This document shows, one piece after another, positions 57,158-64,000 of a DNA stretch of 64,000 nt; the first letter of the stretch is position 1; every line of letters starts with the position of its first letter. Where the stretch lies: NCBI RefSeq assembly GCF_010120595.1, contig NZ_CP038020.1, positions 620,001 through 684,000 on the forward strand. Direction: 5' to 3'. The translations under genes and the position numbers were made by a program. The stretch is from Streptococcus thermophilus. Its GTDB lineage: Bacteria > Bacillota > Bacilli > Lactobacillales > Streptococcaceae. Under the pieces are notes generated by a model that saw only the letters and a program-made list of their open reading frames with translations, was not told the DNA's origin and ran no database searches.

Positions 57158-57691
57158 TGCTTTAATAATAACCGCTTCAAGAAGTGTATTGGCCGTCCCT
57201 TCTGGAGATTCAATGCAGCCTTCCTTTAGCCAGAGTGCCAAAATGGTAACAATGGTAATGACGTAAACTTCCGAAGAATACTTGACTGGAATATGATAGC
57301 TTCTTTCCATAAGTTCTGTGACATTTTCAATATCAGAGTTAAGGATGGTCTCGATAATGAACTCACAAATCAATTCATTGATGTTTGGAATATGTGTCAT
57401 TAATGTGCGACAGAGCTTATGATTTTCCTTAAGATATCGTAGCATTTCGGTTAGAACACCTTTTTGATAGGTCATATACTTTTGCAGAATACTTGAAAGT
57501 TTATCTAAAATCTTAGACAAGGTAGTTTCAACCAAGTTATCTTGATTTGAATAGTAGTAGAAGGTTGGTCTGCTGAGACTTACTTTTTTGATGATGTCTG
57601 TGGTGTTGATTTGTTCGAGTGAACTCTCTTCTGAGAGTTCAGTAAATGCATTGACAATTTTTTGTTTGGAAATAGTTGCTTCCTTTAGCAT
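57152..57691 (-). CDS. TetR-family transcriptional regulator
   Basis: 179 residues. The N-terminal DNA-binding domain (about 8-55) has a helix-turn-helix in INTTDIIKKVSLSRPTFYYY. The C-terminal ligand domain is all-helical (MTYQKGVLTEMLRYLKENHK and onward) and not close to a named subfamily. The target is unknown; no obvious partner gene is adjacent, and the nearest genes are lysA (convergent) and yneF (divergent). AAGGGG-like sequence precedes ATG. The 240 bases up to yneF contain no other gene. Confidence 0.85.
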   Translation of the reverse strand: MLKEATISKQKIVNAFTELSEESSLEQINTTDIIKKVSLSRPTFYYYSNQDNLVETTLSKILDKLSSILQKYMTYQKGVLTEMLRYLKENHKLCRTLMTHIPNINELICEFIIETILNSDIENVTELMERSYHIPVKYSSEVYVITIVTILALWLKEGCIESPEGTANTLLEAVIIKAK

Positions 57692-57887
57692 AAGTAAGCC
57701 CCTTTATATAAACATAATAATTTCAAGACTTATATAAAAACCTAATTTTTTCCCTGAAATCTTACAAGTATTTCGCAGTTGTAAGCAAAAGAAGCTGAAA
57801 CTCTCATTTCATCAGTATTTTAGATAAGTAATTTTTTTGCGGACTCGTTAAGAAACTAACGTCTTATTTGTCAGTAAGGCCTATTTT

Positions 57888-57896
57888 TGCTATAAT
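57888..57896 (+). promoter_or_regulatory. Extended -10 promoter of yneF
   Basis: TGCTATAAT (TATAAT 57891-57896), 35 bases before ATG 57932. Confidence 0.7.
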
Positions 57897-57931
57897 ATAA
57901 GGTAAATCAACGTTATAGGAGAATTAAATTT

Positions 57932-58177
57932 ATGAACACCGTCCTTTGGATTATTCTTGTTTTTGTAGCCCTTTTGGGTGGCTTCTACGGAGGCGCATAT
58001 TTTTCCCGCAAACAAATTGAGAAAGAATTAGCTGAAAATCCTCGTTTGAATGTGGACGCTGTTCGTACAATGATGTCGGCAGCAGGCCAAAAGCCTAATG
58101 AAGCTAAAGTGCGTCAAACATATAATCAGATTATTAAACAACAAAAACAAGCACTTGCAAATAGCAAGAAAAAATAA
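57932..58177 (+). CDS. YneF/UPF0154 membrane protein
   Basis: 81 residues. One N-terminal span ([20 protein letters not shown]) is followed by the UPF0154 block [20 protein letters not shown] and a basic C-terminal end. Function unknown. AGGAG precedes the ATG. A hairpin follows before murI, but the gene order yneF-murI is conserved in streptococci. Confidence 0.9.
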   Translation: MNTVLWIILVFVALLGGFYGGAYFSRKQIEKELAENPRLNVDAVRTMMSAAGQKPNEAKVRQTYNQIIKQQKQALANSKKK

Positions 58178-58185
58178 TGGTGGGG

Positions 58186-58211
58186 AGCTGGGACGTGAAT
58201 CTCAGCTTTTT
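58186..58211 (+). terminator. Hairpin terminator between yneF and murI
   Basis: AGCTGGGA (58186-58193) pairs with TCTCAGCT (58200-58207), followed by TTTT. The core matches the rnpB terminator. It is only 35 bases before murI, so some read-through is likely. Confidence 0.7.
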
Positions 58212-58241
58212 ACATGTAATGTAAGGGGATAAGGAGGCAAG

Positions 58242-59057
58242 ATGGATAATCGACCTATAGGATTTTTGGATTCTGGTGTCGGAGGCCTGACGGTAGTACG
58301 TGAACTTAAACGTCAGTTGCCTCACGAGTCCATTGTTTATATTGGTGATTCTGCTAGGGCTCCATATGGCCCTAGACCAGCAGGACAAATCAGAGAGTAT
58401 ACCTGGCAGTTGGTTAAATTTCTCCTGACTAAAGACGTAAAGATGATTGTTATTGCTTGCAATACGGCGACAGCAGTGGTTTGGGAGGAAATTAAAGAGG
58501 CTTTGGACATTCCAGTACTAGGTGTGGTTTTGCCTGGTTCTAGTGCTGCCATTAAGTCTAGCCGGTCTGGTCAAATTGGTGTCATTGGTACTCCTATGAC
58601 AATTTCGTCTAATATCTATGAGCAAAAAATTAAGCGTCTGGCACCACAAATGAATGTCCTGAGTTTGTCCTGTCCCCGTTTTGCCCCAATTGTTGAATCA
58701 AATGAAATTAATTCAAGTGTGGCTAAAAAGATTGTCTATGAAAGCATGGCTCCTTTAGTTGATAGGGTAGATACCTTGGTTTTGGGTTGCACCCACTACC
58801 CACTTTTACGCCCGATTATTCAGAATGTTATGGGGCCAAGTGTCAAATTAATTGATAGCGGAGCTGAAACTGTTCGTGATGTTTCTGTCTTGCTCAATTA
58901 CTTTGAAATTAACCGTAGTCGTGAGGTCAAAGACAAGACGGAAGAATACTACACCACAGCTAGTGTGCTTGGTTTTAAAGAAATTTCTGAGCAGTGGCTG
59001 GGTGAGGAAGTTACTGTCCAACATGTAGATTTGGATAAGGAGTTAGAAAATGACTAA
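58242..59057 (+). CDS. murI: Glutamate racemase
   Basis: 271 residues. It makes D-glutamate for peptidoglycan. [15 protein letters not shown] opens the protein, [10 protein letters not shown] has the first catalytic Cys, and [10 protein letters not shown] the second. Asp/Glu racemase fold, cytoplasmic. AAGGAGG precedes the ATG. It overlaps the next gene by 8 bases and leads a run of overlapping genes down to yidD. Confidence 0.96.
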   Translation: MDNRPIGFLDSGVGGLTVVRELKRQLPHESIVYIGDSARAPYGPRPAGQIREYTWQLVKFLLTKDVKMIVIACNTATAVVWEEIKEALDIPVLGVVLPGSSAAIKSSRSGQIGVIGTPMTISSNIYEQKIKRLAPQMNVLSLSCPRFAPIVESNEINSSVAKKIVYESMAPLVDRVDTLVLGCTHYPLLRPIIQNVMGPSVKLIDSGAETVRDVSVLLNYFEINRSREVKDKTEEYYTTASVLGFKEISEQWLGEEVTVQHVDLDKELEND

Positions 59058-60024
59058 ATCAATTTTTGAATATAAGGATGATCAAGACTGGTACTTGGCT
59101 AGTTTTGGAAGCTATAATCACTTGACATGTTTTGGTGATGATGAGGCCTATGAACAATATGTTGACTTTTTTCAGGGCTTGACTAACACCTTGGATGTTA
59201 GTGGTTTTCAGTTACATGTTGTTAAACACTCTTCGGATCTTCGCTTAGTGTCTTTTATTTTGGATTGTTTGAAAGAGGAGCTTGGTCGAGACTTGGTCGT
59301 TACGCAACATCAAGGAACTTTGCTTGTAAGTGAGGGGGATAAGCTTCTCTATGTCCACGTACCTAGAGAAGGTGTCTCCTTGGATGATTTCTTTGGTTCT
59401 GATAATAAATCAGATTTTGGTGATGTTTTATTGATTGCGACACGCAACGAAGGAAAAACCAAGGAGTTTCGGAAACTCTTTGGAAAGCTTGGTATTAAGG
59501 TAGAAAATCTTAATGATTATCCAGATCTTCCTGAGGTTGCTGAAACTGGTATGACCTTTGAAGAAAATGCACGCTTGAAGGCGGAAACTATTTCGAAATT
59601 AACTGGGAAGATGGTTCTTTCAGATGATTCAGGTTTGCAGGTAGATGTTCTTGGAGGTTTGCCAGGTGTGTGGTCTGCTCGTTTTGCGGGTCCAGAAGCT
59701 ACCGATGCTGAAAATAATGCTAAGTTACTGCATGAACTTGCCATGGTACTTGATGATAGCAAACGCTCTGCCCAGTTCCATACAACCTTAGTTGTTGCAG
59801 CACCTGGACGTGATAGTTTGGTTGTTGATGCAGACTGGAAAGGTTATATTGGCCGAGAACCTAAAGGTGACAATGGTTTTGGTTATGATCCCCTTTTCTT
59901 AGTTGGTAATACGGGTAGGACAGCAGCAGAGCTTTCTACAGAGGAAAAAAATGAACAATCTCACCGTGGACAAGCTGTTAAGAAACTTATGGAGGTATTC
60001 CCAGCATGGCAGAACAAACAATAA
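59050..60024 (+). CDS. rdgB: Non-canonical purine NTP pyrophosphatase with N-terminal extension
   Basis: 324 residues. The C-terminal 200 are a full RdgB/HAM1 domain: [49 protein letters not shown] and [11 protein letters not shown]. It removes ITP, XTP and dITP from nucleotide pools. The first 125 residues are a streptococcal extension of unknown function ([20 protein letters not shown] and onward), not found on the standard enzyme. It overlaps murI by 8 bases and the next gene by 19. Confidence 0.93.
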   Translation: MTKSIFEYKDDQDWYLASFGSYNHLTCFGDDEAYEQYVDFFQGLTNTLDVSGFQLHVVKHSSDLRLVSFILDCLKEELGRDLVVTQHQGTLLVSEGDKLLYVHVPREGVSLDDFFGSDNKSDFGDVLLIATRNEGKTKEFRKLFGKLGIKVENLNDYPDLPEVAETGMTFEENARLKAETISKLTGKMVLSDDSGLQVDVLGGLPGVWSARFAGPEATDAENNAKLLHELAMVLDDSKRSAQFHTTLVVAAPGRDSLVVDADWKGYIGREPKGDNGFGYDPLFLVGNTGRTAAELSTEEKNEQSHRGQAVKKLMEVFPAWQNKQ

Positions 60025-60527
60025 TCGTAATGAGCGACTCCCATGGAGAACGTGATATTGTAGTAGACATAAAAAAACGTTATCAAGGGAAGGTAGATGC
60101 CATTTTCCATAATGGAGATTCTGAGTTAGAATCAAGTGATTCTGTTTGGGAAGGTATCCATGTGGTTCGTGGTAACTGTGACTATGATTCAGGTTATCCA
60201 GAACGTTTGGTCGTGAAACTTGGTGATGTGATTATTGCGCAAACGCATGGTCATCTCTTTGGGATTAATTTTACCTGGGACAAGTTGGATCTTTGGGCAC
60301 AACAAGAGGATGCTGATATCTGTCTATATGGGCATTTACATGTGGCAGCAGCTTGGCGAAACGGTAAGACAGTGTATATCAATCCAGGTTCTATTTCACA
60401 GCCACGTGGCCCAATCCATGAGAAACTCTATGCTAAGGTGATTATAAACGATGCAAAGATTCGTGTGGAATATTATACACGTGACCATGAACTTTATTCA
60501 GAACTTACACAGGAATTTGAACGATGA
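60006..60527 (+). CDS. YfcE/MJ0936-type metallophosphoesterase
   Basis: 173 residues. The two-metal site motifs are [36 protein letters not shown] and CLYGHLHVA. It is a small phosphodiesterase of the YfcE group with unknown natural substrate. The start lies within the end of rdgB, 19 bases before its stop, so translation is coupled. Confidence 0.9.
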   Translation: MAEQTIIVMSDSHGERDIVVDIKKRYQGKVDAIFHNGDSELESSDSVWEGIHVVRGNCDYDSGYPERLVVKLGDVIIAQTHGHLFGINFTWDKLDLWAQQEDADICLYGHLHVAAAWRNGKTVYINPGSISQPRGPIHEKLYAKVIINDAKIRVEYYTRDHELYSELTQEFER

Positions 60528-61006
60528 TTGCTAAAGAATTTGAAGATTTTTTGTTGGCTCATTTAGACAACTATTTGATCCCATCAGATCAAGTTACTAT
60601 TTTTATTGATAGCCATAACGCTGATCATGTGGTTTTGCTTTTGACAAGCAATGGTTATTCACGTGTGCCCGTTTTGACTAAGGACAAGCATTATCTTGGG
60701 ACAGTATCTTTGGCGGATATCAAGCGTTACCAAGATGAACATAACTTGCAAGAGTGGGAGATGGTTAATCGCGATATCGGACCGATGACTTCAGATTTTG
60801 TGGCAACAGTGAAAGATGATGCTAATCTAAGTGAGGTAATGCATAAGCTGGTTGATAATCCTTTCCTTGCAGTAGTTGACAGCCAAGGTATTTTTAAAGG
60901 AATTATTACACGAAAATCAATTCTCAAGGCAGTTAATAGCCTCTTACATGACTTTACACATGACTATATCATCATTCCAAAAACAACTGACAACTCAGAT
61001 AACTGA
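60524..61006 (+). CDS. cbpB: CBS-domain protein, cyclic-di-AMP-binding CbpB type
   Basis: 160 residues, two CBS domains: the first around [20 protein letters not shown], the second around [20 protein letters not shown]. Orthologues (YkuL, CbpB) bind c-di-AMP and, in other Firmicutes, control the stringent-response enzyme Rel. The start overlaps the stop of the previous gene by 4 bases. It overlaps the XerD-like gene. Confidence 0.88.
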   Translation: MIAKEFEDFLLAHLDNYLIPSDQVTIFIDSHNADHVVLLLTSNGYSRVPVLTKDKHYLGTVSLADIKRYQDEHNLQEWEMVNRDIGPMTSDFVATVKDDANLSEVMHKLVDNPFLAVVDSQGIFKGIITRKSILKAVNSLLHDFTHDYIIIPKTTDNSDN

Positions 61007-61721
61007 TTTTCTAGCTAGGAAGACCATTTCTGATAGCTCAAAACAAGCTTATGCTTATGATCTTAAACAGTTTGTAAACTGTCTTCCAGGACGAGTAGAT
61101 CAAACCAGTCTCAAGCTTTATGAAAATCAACTCAAGGAGTGGAAGCCTTCTGTGCAAAAACGTAAGCGCTCGGCTGTTAATCAGTTTTTGCTTTACCTTT
61201 ATCAAAAGGGTGAGCTAGAGGAGTTTTTTAAACTGTCAGAGACTGCACCACTCCCTTCTCAGCAAGAAGAGTTAGAAATCTTTGATTTGTCGTCGCTCTA
61301 TGAGGGACAAGAAGGGCCCGGTAAACTGGCTTGTCTGTTTATTCTAGAGTTAGGACTCTTACCTTCGGAAATCTTGGAGCTGAAATGGGAAGATATCGAC
61401 TTGGATTTTGGTGTTGTAACCGTGGCTAAGGGAAGTACTAAGCGTGTTCTCAGACTGGATGGAGCTTTGAAAGAGCTCTTATTTGGGATTAAAAATGACA
61501 ATAGTCAGGGATTGATTTTGAGTAAGGCTTTTACCCGTCAGTGGCTGTATAAGCAGATTCAATCTTATGTTGGTGGATGCGGCTTATCGGGGGTAACTGC
61601 CCAAGTCTTGCGCCAGCAATATATCCTTAGACAGATTGAAAAGGGAACGGGCGCCTTTGAACTTGCTCGTTTACTTGGGCTAAAAAGTCCAGTGACCTTG
61701 GAGAAATACTATAAAACCTAA
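60948..61721 (+). CDS. XerD-like tyrosine recombinase homologue
   Basis: 257 residues from ATG 60948 (an alternative is ATG 60960). The N-terminal SAM-like domain includes [20 protein letters not shown]. The catalytic domain is degenerate: the position of the first Arg reads [15 protein letters not shown], and the HxLR motif reads AQVLRQQ, so a histidine and one arginine are missing. The final LEKYYKT retains the Tyr region. This matches the streptococcal XerD-like family next to scpAB, whose activity is doubtful. The first part overlaps cbpB by 59 bases. scpA follows with a one-base overlap. Confidence 0.85.
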   Translation: MTLHMTISSFQKQLTTQITDFLARKTISDSSKQAYAYDLKQFVNCLPGRVDQTSLKLYENQLKEWKPSVQKRKRSAVNQFLLYLYQKGELEEFFKLSETAPLPSQQEELEIFDLSSLYEGQEGPGKLACLFILELGLLPSEILELKWEDIDLDFGVVTVAKGSTKRVLRLDGALKELLFGIKNDNSQGLILSKAFTRQWLYKQIQSYVGGCGLSGVTAQVLRQQYILRQIEKGTGAFELARLLGLKSPVTLEKYYKT

Positions 61722-62434
61722 TGGATATTAAGTTAAAAGATTTTGAGGGGCCACTGGATTTGTTGCTCCATCTGATTTCTAAGTATGAAGTAGACATTTA
61801 CGATGTTCCCATTGTTGAGGTCATCGAGCAATACTTGGCTTATTTGGCGACCTTGCAAGCTATGAAGCTAGAGGTTGCTGGGGAATATATGCTTATGGCT
61901 AGCCAGCTCATGTTGATTAAGAGTCGAAAACTATTGCCGACAGTTGTAGAGGATGAGCCTGAAGCGGATGATCCAGAACTAGAGCTCTTGAGTCAGCTAG
62001 AAGAATATGCACACTTCAAAGCAGCTAGTCAAGTGTTGGCTAAGAAGCATGAAGTGCGAGCTCAGTATTTTTCAAAACCAAAAGTAGAATTAGTTTATGA
62101 AGATGTGACGCTGAATCAGGATAAGACGATTCAAGATATTTTCTTGGCTTTTTCAAAAATCATGGCTGAAAAGCAAGAAGAAATTCGTCGAAGCCACACG
62201 ACTATTGCACGTGATGATTATAAGATTGAAGACATGATGTTAATCATTGAGGAGGCCTTTAGTGCGAAAAATAAATTGTTTTTAGATGAGCTTTTTTCAG
62301 ATGCTAAGGATATGAATCAAGTGATTACACTCTTTTTGGCAACTCTTGAATTAATTAAGATACATCGAATCTCGGTACAGCAGGAAACAATTTTTGGAAC
62401 AATTACTCTAAGAAAGGAATGGACGAATGAGTAG
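61721..62434 (+). CDS. scpA: Segregation and condensation protein A
   Basis: 237 residues, a kleisin subunit that bridges SMC heads with ScpB to organise the chromosome. The N-terminal [20 protein letters not shown] and the region [20 protein letters not shown] are the conserved blocks. A winged-helix C-terminal end follows. It overlaps the previous gene by one base and scpB by 8. Confidence 0.96.
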   Translation: MDIKLKDFEGPLDLLLHLISKYEVDIYDVPIVEVIEQYLAYLATLQAMKLEVAGEYMLMASQLMLIKSRKLLPTVVEDEPEADDPELELLSQLEEYAHFKAASQVLAKKHEVRAQYFSKPKVELVYEDVTLNQDKTIQDIFLAFSKIMAEKQEEIRRSHTTIARDDYKIEDMMLIIEEAFSAKNKLFLDELFSDAKDMNQVITLFLATLELIKIHRISVQQETIFGTITLRKEWTNE

Positions 62435-63008
62435 TCACTTAGCACGATTAGAAGCCCTACTTTTTGTAGCTGGTGAAGATGGTCTTAGTCTAAGGACTAT
62501 GGCACAGCTCTTGGAAATACCAGTGACGGGACTGACTCAGTCCTTAGAAAAATTGCAAGCCAAGTATGAGGCAGATGAGGACACAGCACTTTGTTTATTG
62601 GAATCGTCAAATACCTATAAGATCGTGACTAAGCCTGATTTTGCATGTCTTCTGCGTGACTATTCCAAAACGCCAATCAACCAAAGTCTATCCCGAGCGA
62701 GTCTCGAGGTACTTTCTATAGTTGCTTATAAACAGCCCATTACTCGCGCTGAAGTTGATGACATTCGAGGTGTCAATTCCAGTGGCGCTATTGCCAAGCT
62801 TCAGGCTTTTGGTCTCATTCGAGAGGCTGGTAAAAAGGATGCTGTGGGTCGTCCCAACCTATATGCGACAACTGATTATTTCTTGGATTATATAGGAATT
62901 AACAGTTTAGACGAACTTGTGGCCATTGATCAACTAGAACTTGAAGAGCAAGAAACGAGCCTATTTAGGGAAGATGCTCCAGAAGATCTTGAGGATTTGG
63001 ACAATTAA
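62427..63008 (+). CDS. scpB: Segregation and condensation protein B
   Basis: 193 residues with two winged-helix domains, [20 protein letters not shown] and [20 protein letters not shown], then [19 protein letters not shown]. It dimerises on ScpA in the SMC complex. The C-terminal tail is acidic. AGAAAGGA provides its ribosome-binding site within scpA. Confidence 0.96.
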   Translation: MSSHLARLEALLFVAGEDGLSLRTMAQLLEIPVTGLTQSLEKLQAKYEADEDTALCLLESSNTYKIVTKPDFACLLRDYSKTPINQSLSRASLEVLSIVAYKQPITRAEVDDIRGVNSSGAIAKLQAFGLIREAGKKDAVGRPNLYATTDYFLDYIGINSLDELVAIDQLELEEQETSLFREDAPEDLEDLDN

Positions 63009-63100
63009 GAGTAAACCTTGTTGAAACTAATCATTAAAAATTAAGAAACATAGCAGAGATGCTAGGTAGAAAGGATACAGCTGAAGCTGTAGAAAAAAGA

Positions 63101-63826
63101 ATGCGAATTAATAAATATATCGCCCACGCTGGTGTGGCTAGTCGTCGTAAAGCTGAGGAATTGATTAAAGAAGGCCGTGTGACTTTAAACGGTAAGACCG
63201 TTATGGAATTGGCAACAATTGTCAAAAATGGAGACATTGTCGAGGTAAATGGAAGCCCAATTTATAATGAAGAAAAGGTATACTACCTTCTTAATAAACC
63301 ACGTGGGGTTATTTCTTCAGTATCTGATGAGAAAAACCGTAAGACGGTTATTGATCTAATGCCCCACGTTAAGGAACGTATCTATCCTGTTGGTCGTCTT
63401 GATTGGGATACGACTGGCCTTCTTATTTTAACAAATGATGGTGACTTTACCGATAAAATGATTCACCCACGTAATGAGATTGATAAGGTTTATTTGGCGC
63501 GTGTTAAAGGTATTGCGACCAAGGAAAATCTTCGTCCTTTGACTCGTGGTGTGGTGATTGATGGTAAAAAAACTCAGCCGGCCCATTACAATATTATCAA
63601 GGTGGATCATGAAAAGAACCGATCAGTCGTCGAGTTGACGATTCATGAAGGGCGAAACCATCAGGTTAAGAAAATGTTTGAATCAGTAGGTTTGATTGTT
63701 GATAAGTTGTCACGTACCCGTTTTGGTACCCTAGATTTGACAGGACTACGTCCAGGAGAGTCACGCCGTCTAAACAAAAAAGAAATTAGTCAGCTTCATA
63801 ACATTGCTGTTAACAAGGTTAAATGA
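63101..63826 (+). CDS. rluB: RluB-type rRNA pseudouridine synthase
   Basis: 241 residues starting [20 protein letters not shown], an S4 domain. The catalytic domain contains [17 protein letters not shown], the Asp-bearing [18 protein letters not shown] and the [19 protein letters not shown] block. The family modifies U2605-type positions of 23S rRNA. The frame is open from ATG 63059, but relatives start at MRINKY. AAAGGA (63072-63077) lies 23 bases upstream, with a small hairpin (ACAGC/GCTGT) between. The stop overlaps the yidD start. Confidence 0.92.
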   Translation: MRINKYIAHAGVASRRKAEELIKEGRVTLNGKTVMELATIVKNGDIVEVNGSPIYNEEKVYYLLNKPRGVISSVSDEKNRKTVIDLMPHVKERIYPVGRLDWDTTGLLILTNDGDFTDKMIHPRNEIDKVYLARVKGIATKENLRPLTRGVVIDGKKTQPAHYNIIKVDHEKNRSVVELTIHEGRNHQVKKMFESVGLIVDKLSRTRFGTLDLTGLRPGESRRLNKKEISQLHNIAVNKVK

Positions 63827-64000
63827 TGAAGAAGTTTCTGATTGCGTTAGTAAAGGCTTATCAGAGATGGATTTCTCCCCTGTTTCCACCGTCTTGTCGT
63901 TTTCGTCCAACTTGCTCAGTCTATATGATTCAAGCAATAGAAAAACATGGTTTAAAGGGAGTTCTTATGGGAATCGCCCGTATCTTAAGATGCCATCCCC
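63823..64000 (+). CDS. yidD: Membrane protein insertion efficiency factor YidD (partial)
   Basis: The first 59 residues are visible before the window ends. [20 protein letters not shown] and [20 protein letters not shown] carry the conserved Cys and the RFxPTCSxY motif. YidD is a small membrane-associated protein that helps insertion of YidC substrates. The start overlaps the rluB stop (ATGA). Confidence 0.93.
   Translation, partial: MMKKFLIALVKAYQRWISPLFPPSCRFRPTCSVYMIQAIEKHGLKGVLMGIARILRCHP

Overview
The window is a piece of a low-GC Firmicute chromosome, almost certainly of the Streptococcus salivarius group and most likely Streptococcus thermophilus. This rests on the set and order of housekeeping genes (yajC-uppS-cdsA-rseP-proS, rpmG-secE-nusG, gpsB-rnpB-rlmL-mapZ, murI-rdgB-yfcE-cbpB-xerD-like-scpA-scpB-rluB-yidD), on streptococcal protein variants (50-aa L33, 58-aa SecE, MapZ, two class A PBPs), on frequent extended -10 promoters (TGnTATAAT), and on the heavy load of broken genes typical of the dairy species. 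No database search was run; names come from recognised motifs and gene order.

Layout. 1-1008 is the tail of a glucose-type PTS permease, followed by an EEP-fold phosphatase/nuclease gene, pgi, and the YebC-family gene. 4410-9645 is an envelope and translation cluster: yajC, uppS, cdsA, rseP, proS. 9735-13004 is a predicted tryptophan-type ABC importer whose binding protein and permease are one polypeptide; it is preceded by a 0.5-kb leader holding a 21-codon peptide ORF and an intrinsic terminator. 13053-15126 is groES-groEL under a CIRCE operator. 15165-16372 is a defective IS3-family element, followed by a decayed minus-strand membrane gene set, a TM2 protein and an RluA-type pseudouridine synthase. 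The rluA and pbp2A genes are divergent and both look leaderless. 21487-23170 holds rpmG, secE, nusG and a PAP2 phosphatase. 23344-24856 is a dead HAD/DeoR pair. 25032-27533 is leuS. 27715-29468 is a dead MarR/thioesterase pair.

29485-33942 carries a structured RNA with its own promoter and terminator, then pncB-nadE (NAD salvage), a DUF805 protein and pepC. 34052-36945 is pbp1B-recU on the minus strand. 37022-41542 is a cell-division neighbourhood (DUF1273, gpsB, RNase P RNA, an rRNA methyltransferase, mapZ). 41652-49603 has a SNF2 helicase, an unknown basic protein, murC, a broken GNAT gene and mltG. After greA a second, differently deleted copy of the same IS sits inside the loop of a terminator hairpin before yidC2. 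52123-57691 contains acyP, a SpoU methyltransferase (also apparently leaderless), an HD protein, a Bax-1-like protein, a wrecked lipoprotein gene, lysA and a TetR regulator. 57932 to the end is yneF and the overlapping murI-to-yidD run, cut by the window edge.

Together the intact genes are mostly peptidoglycan and membrane assembly, translation, and chromosome segregation/division. The accessory genes are largely pseudogenes. I found no complete new defence or biosynthetic system. The best candidates for undescribed biology are regulatory: the leader of the ABC importer, the RNA upstream of pncB, and a trio of leaderless genes with identical -10-to-ATG geometry.
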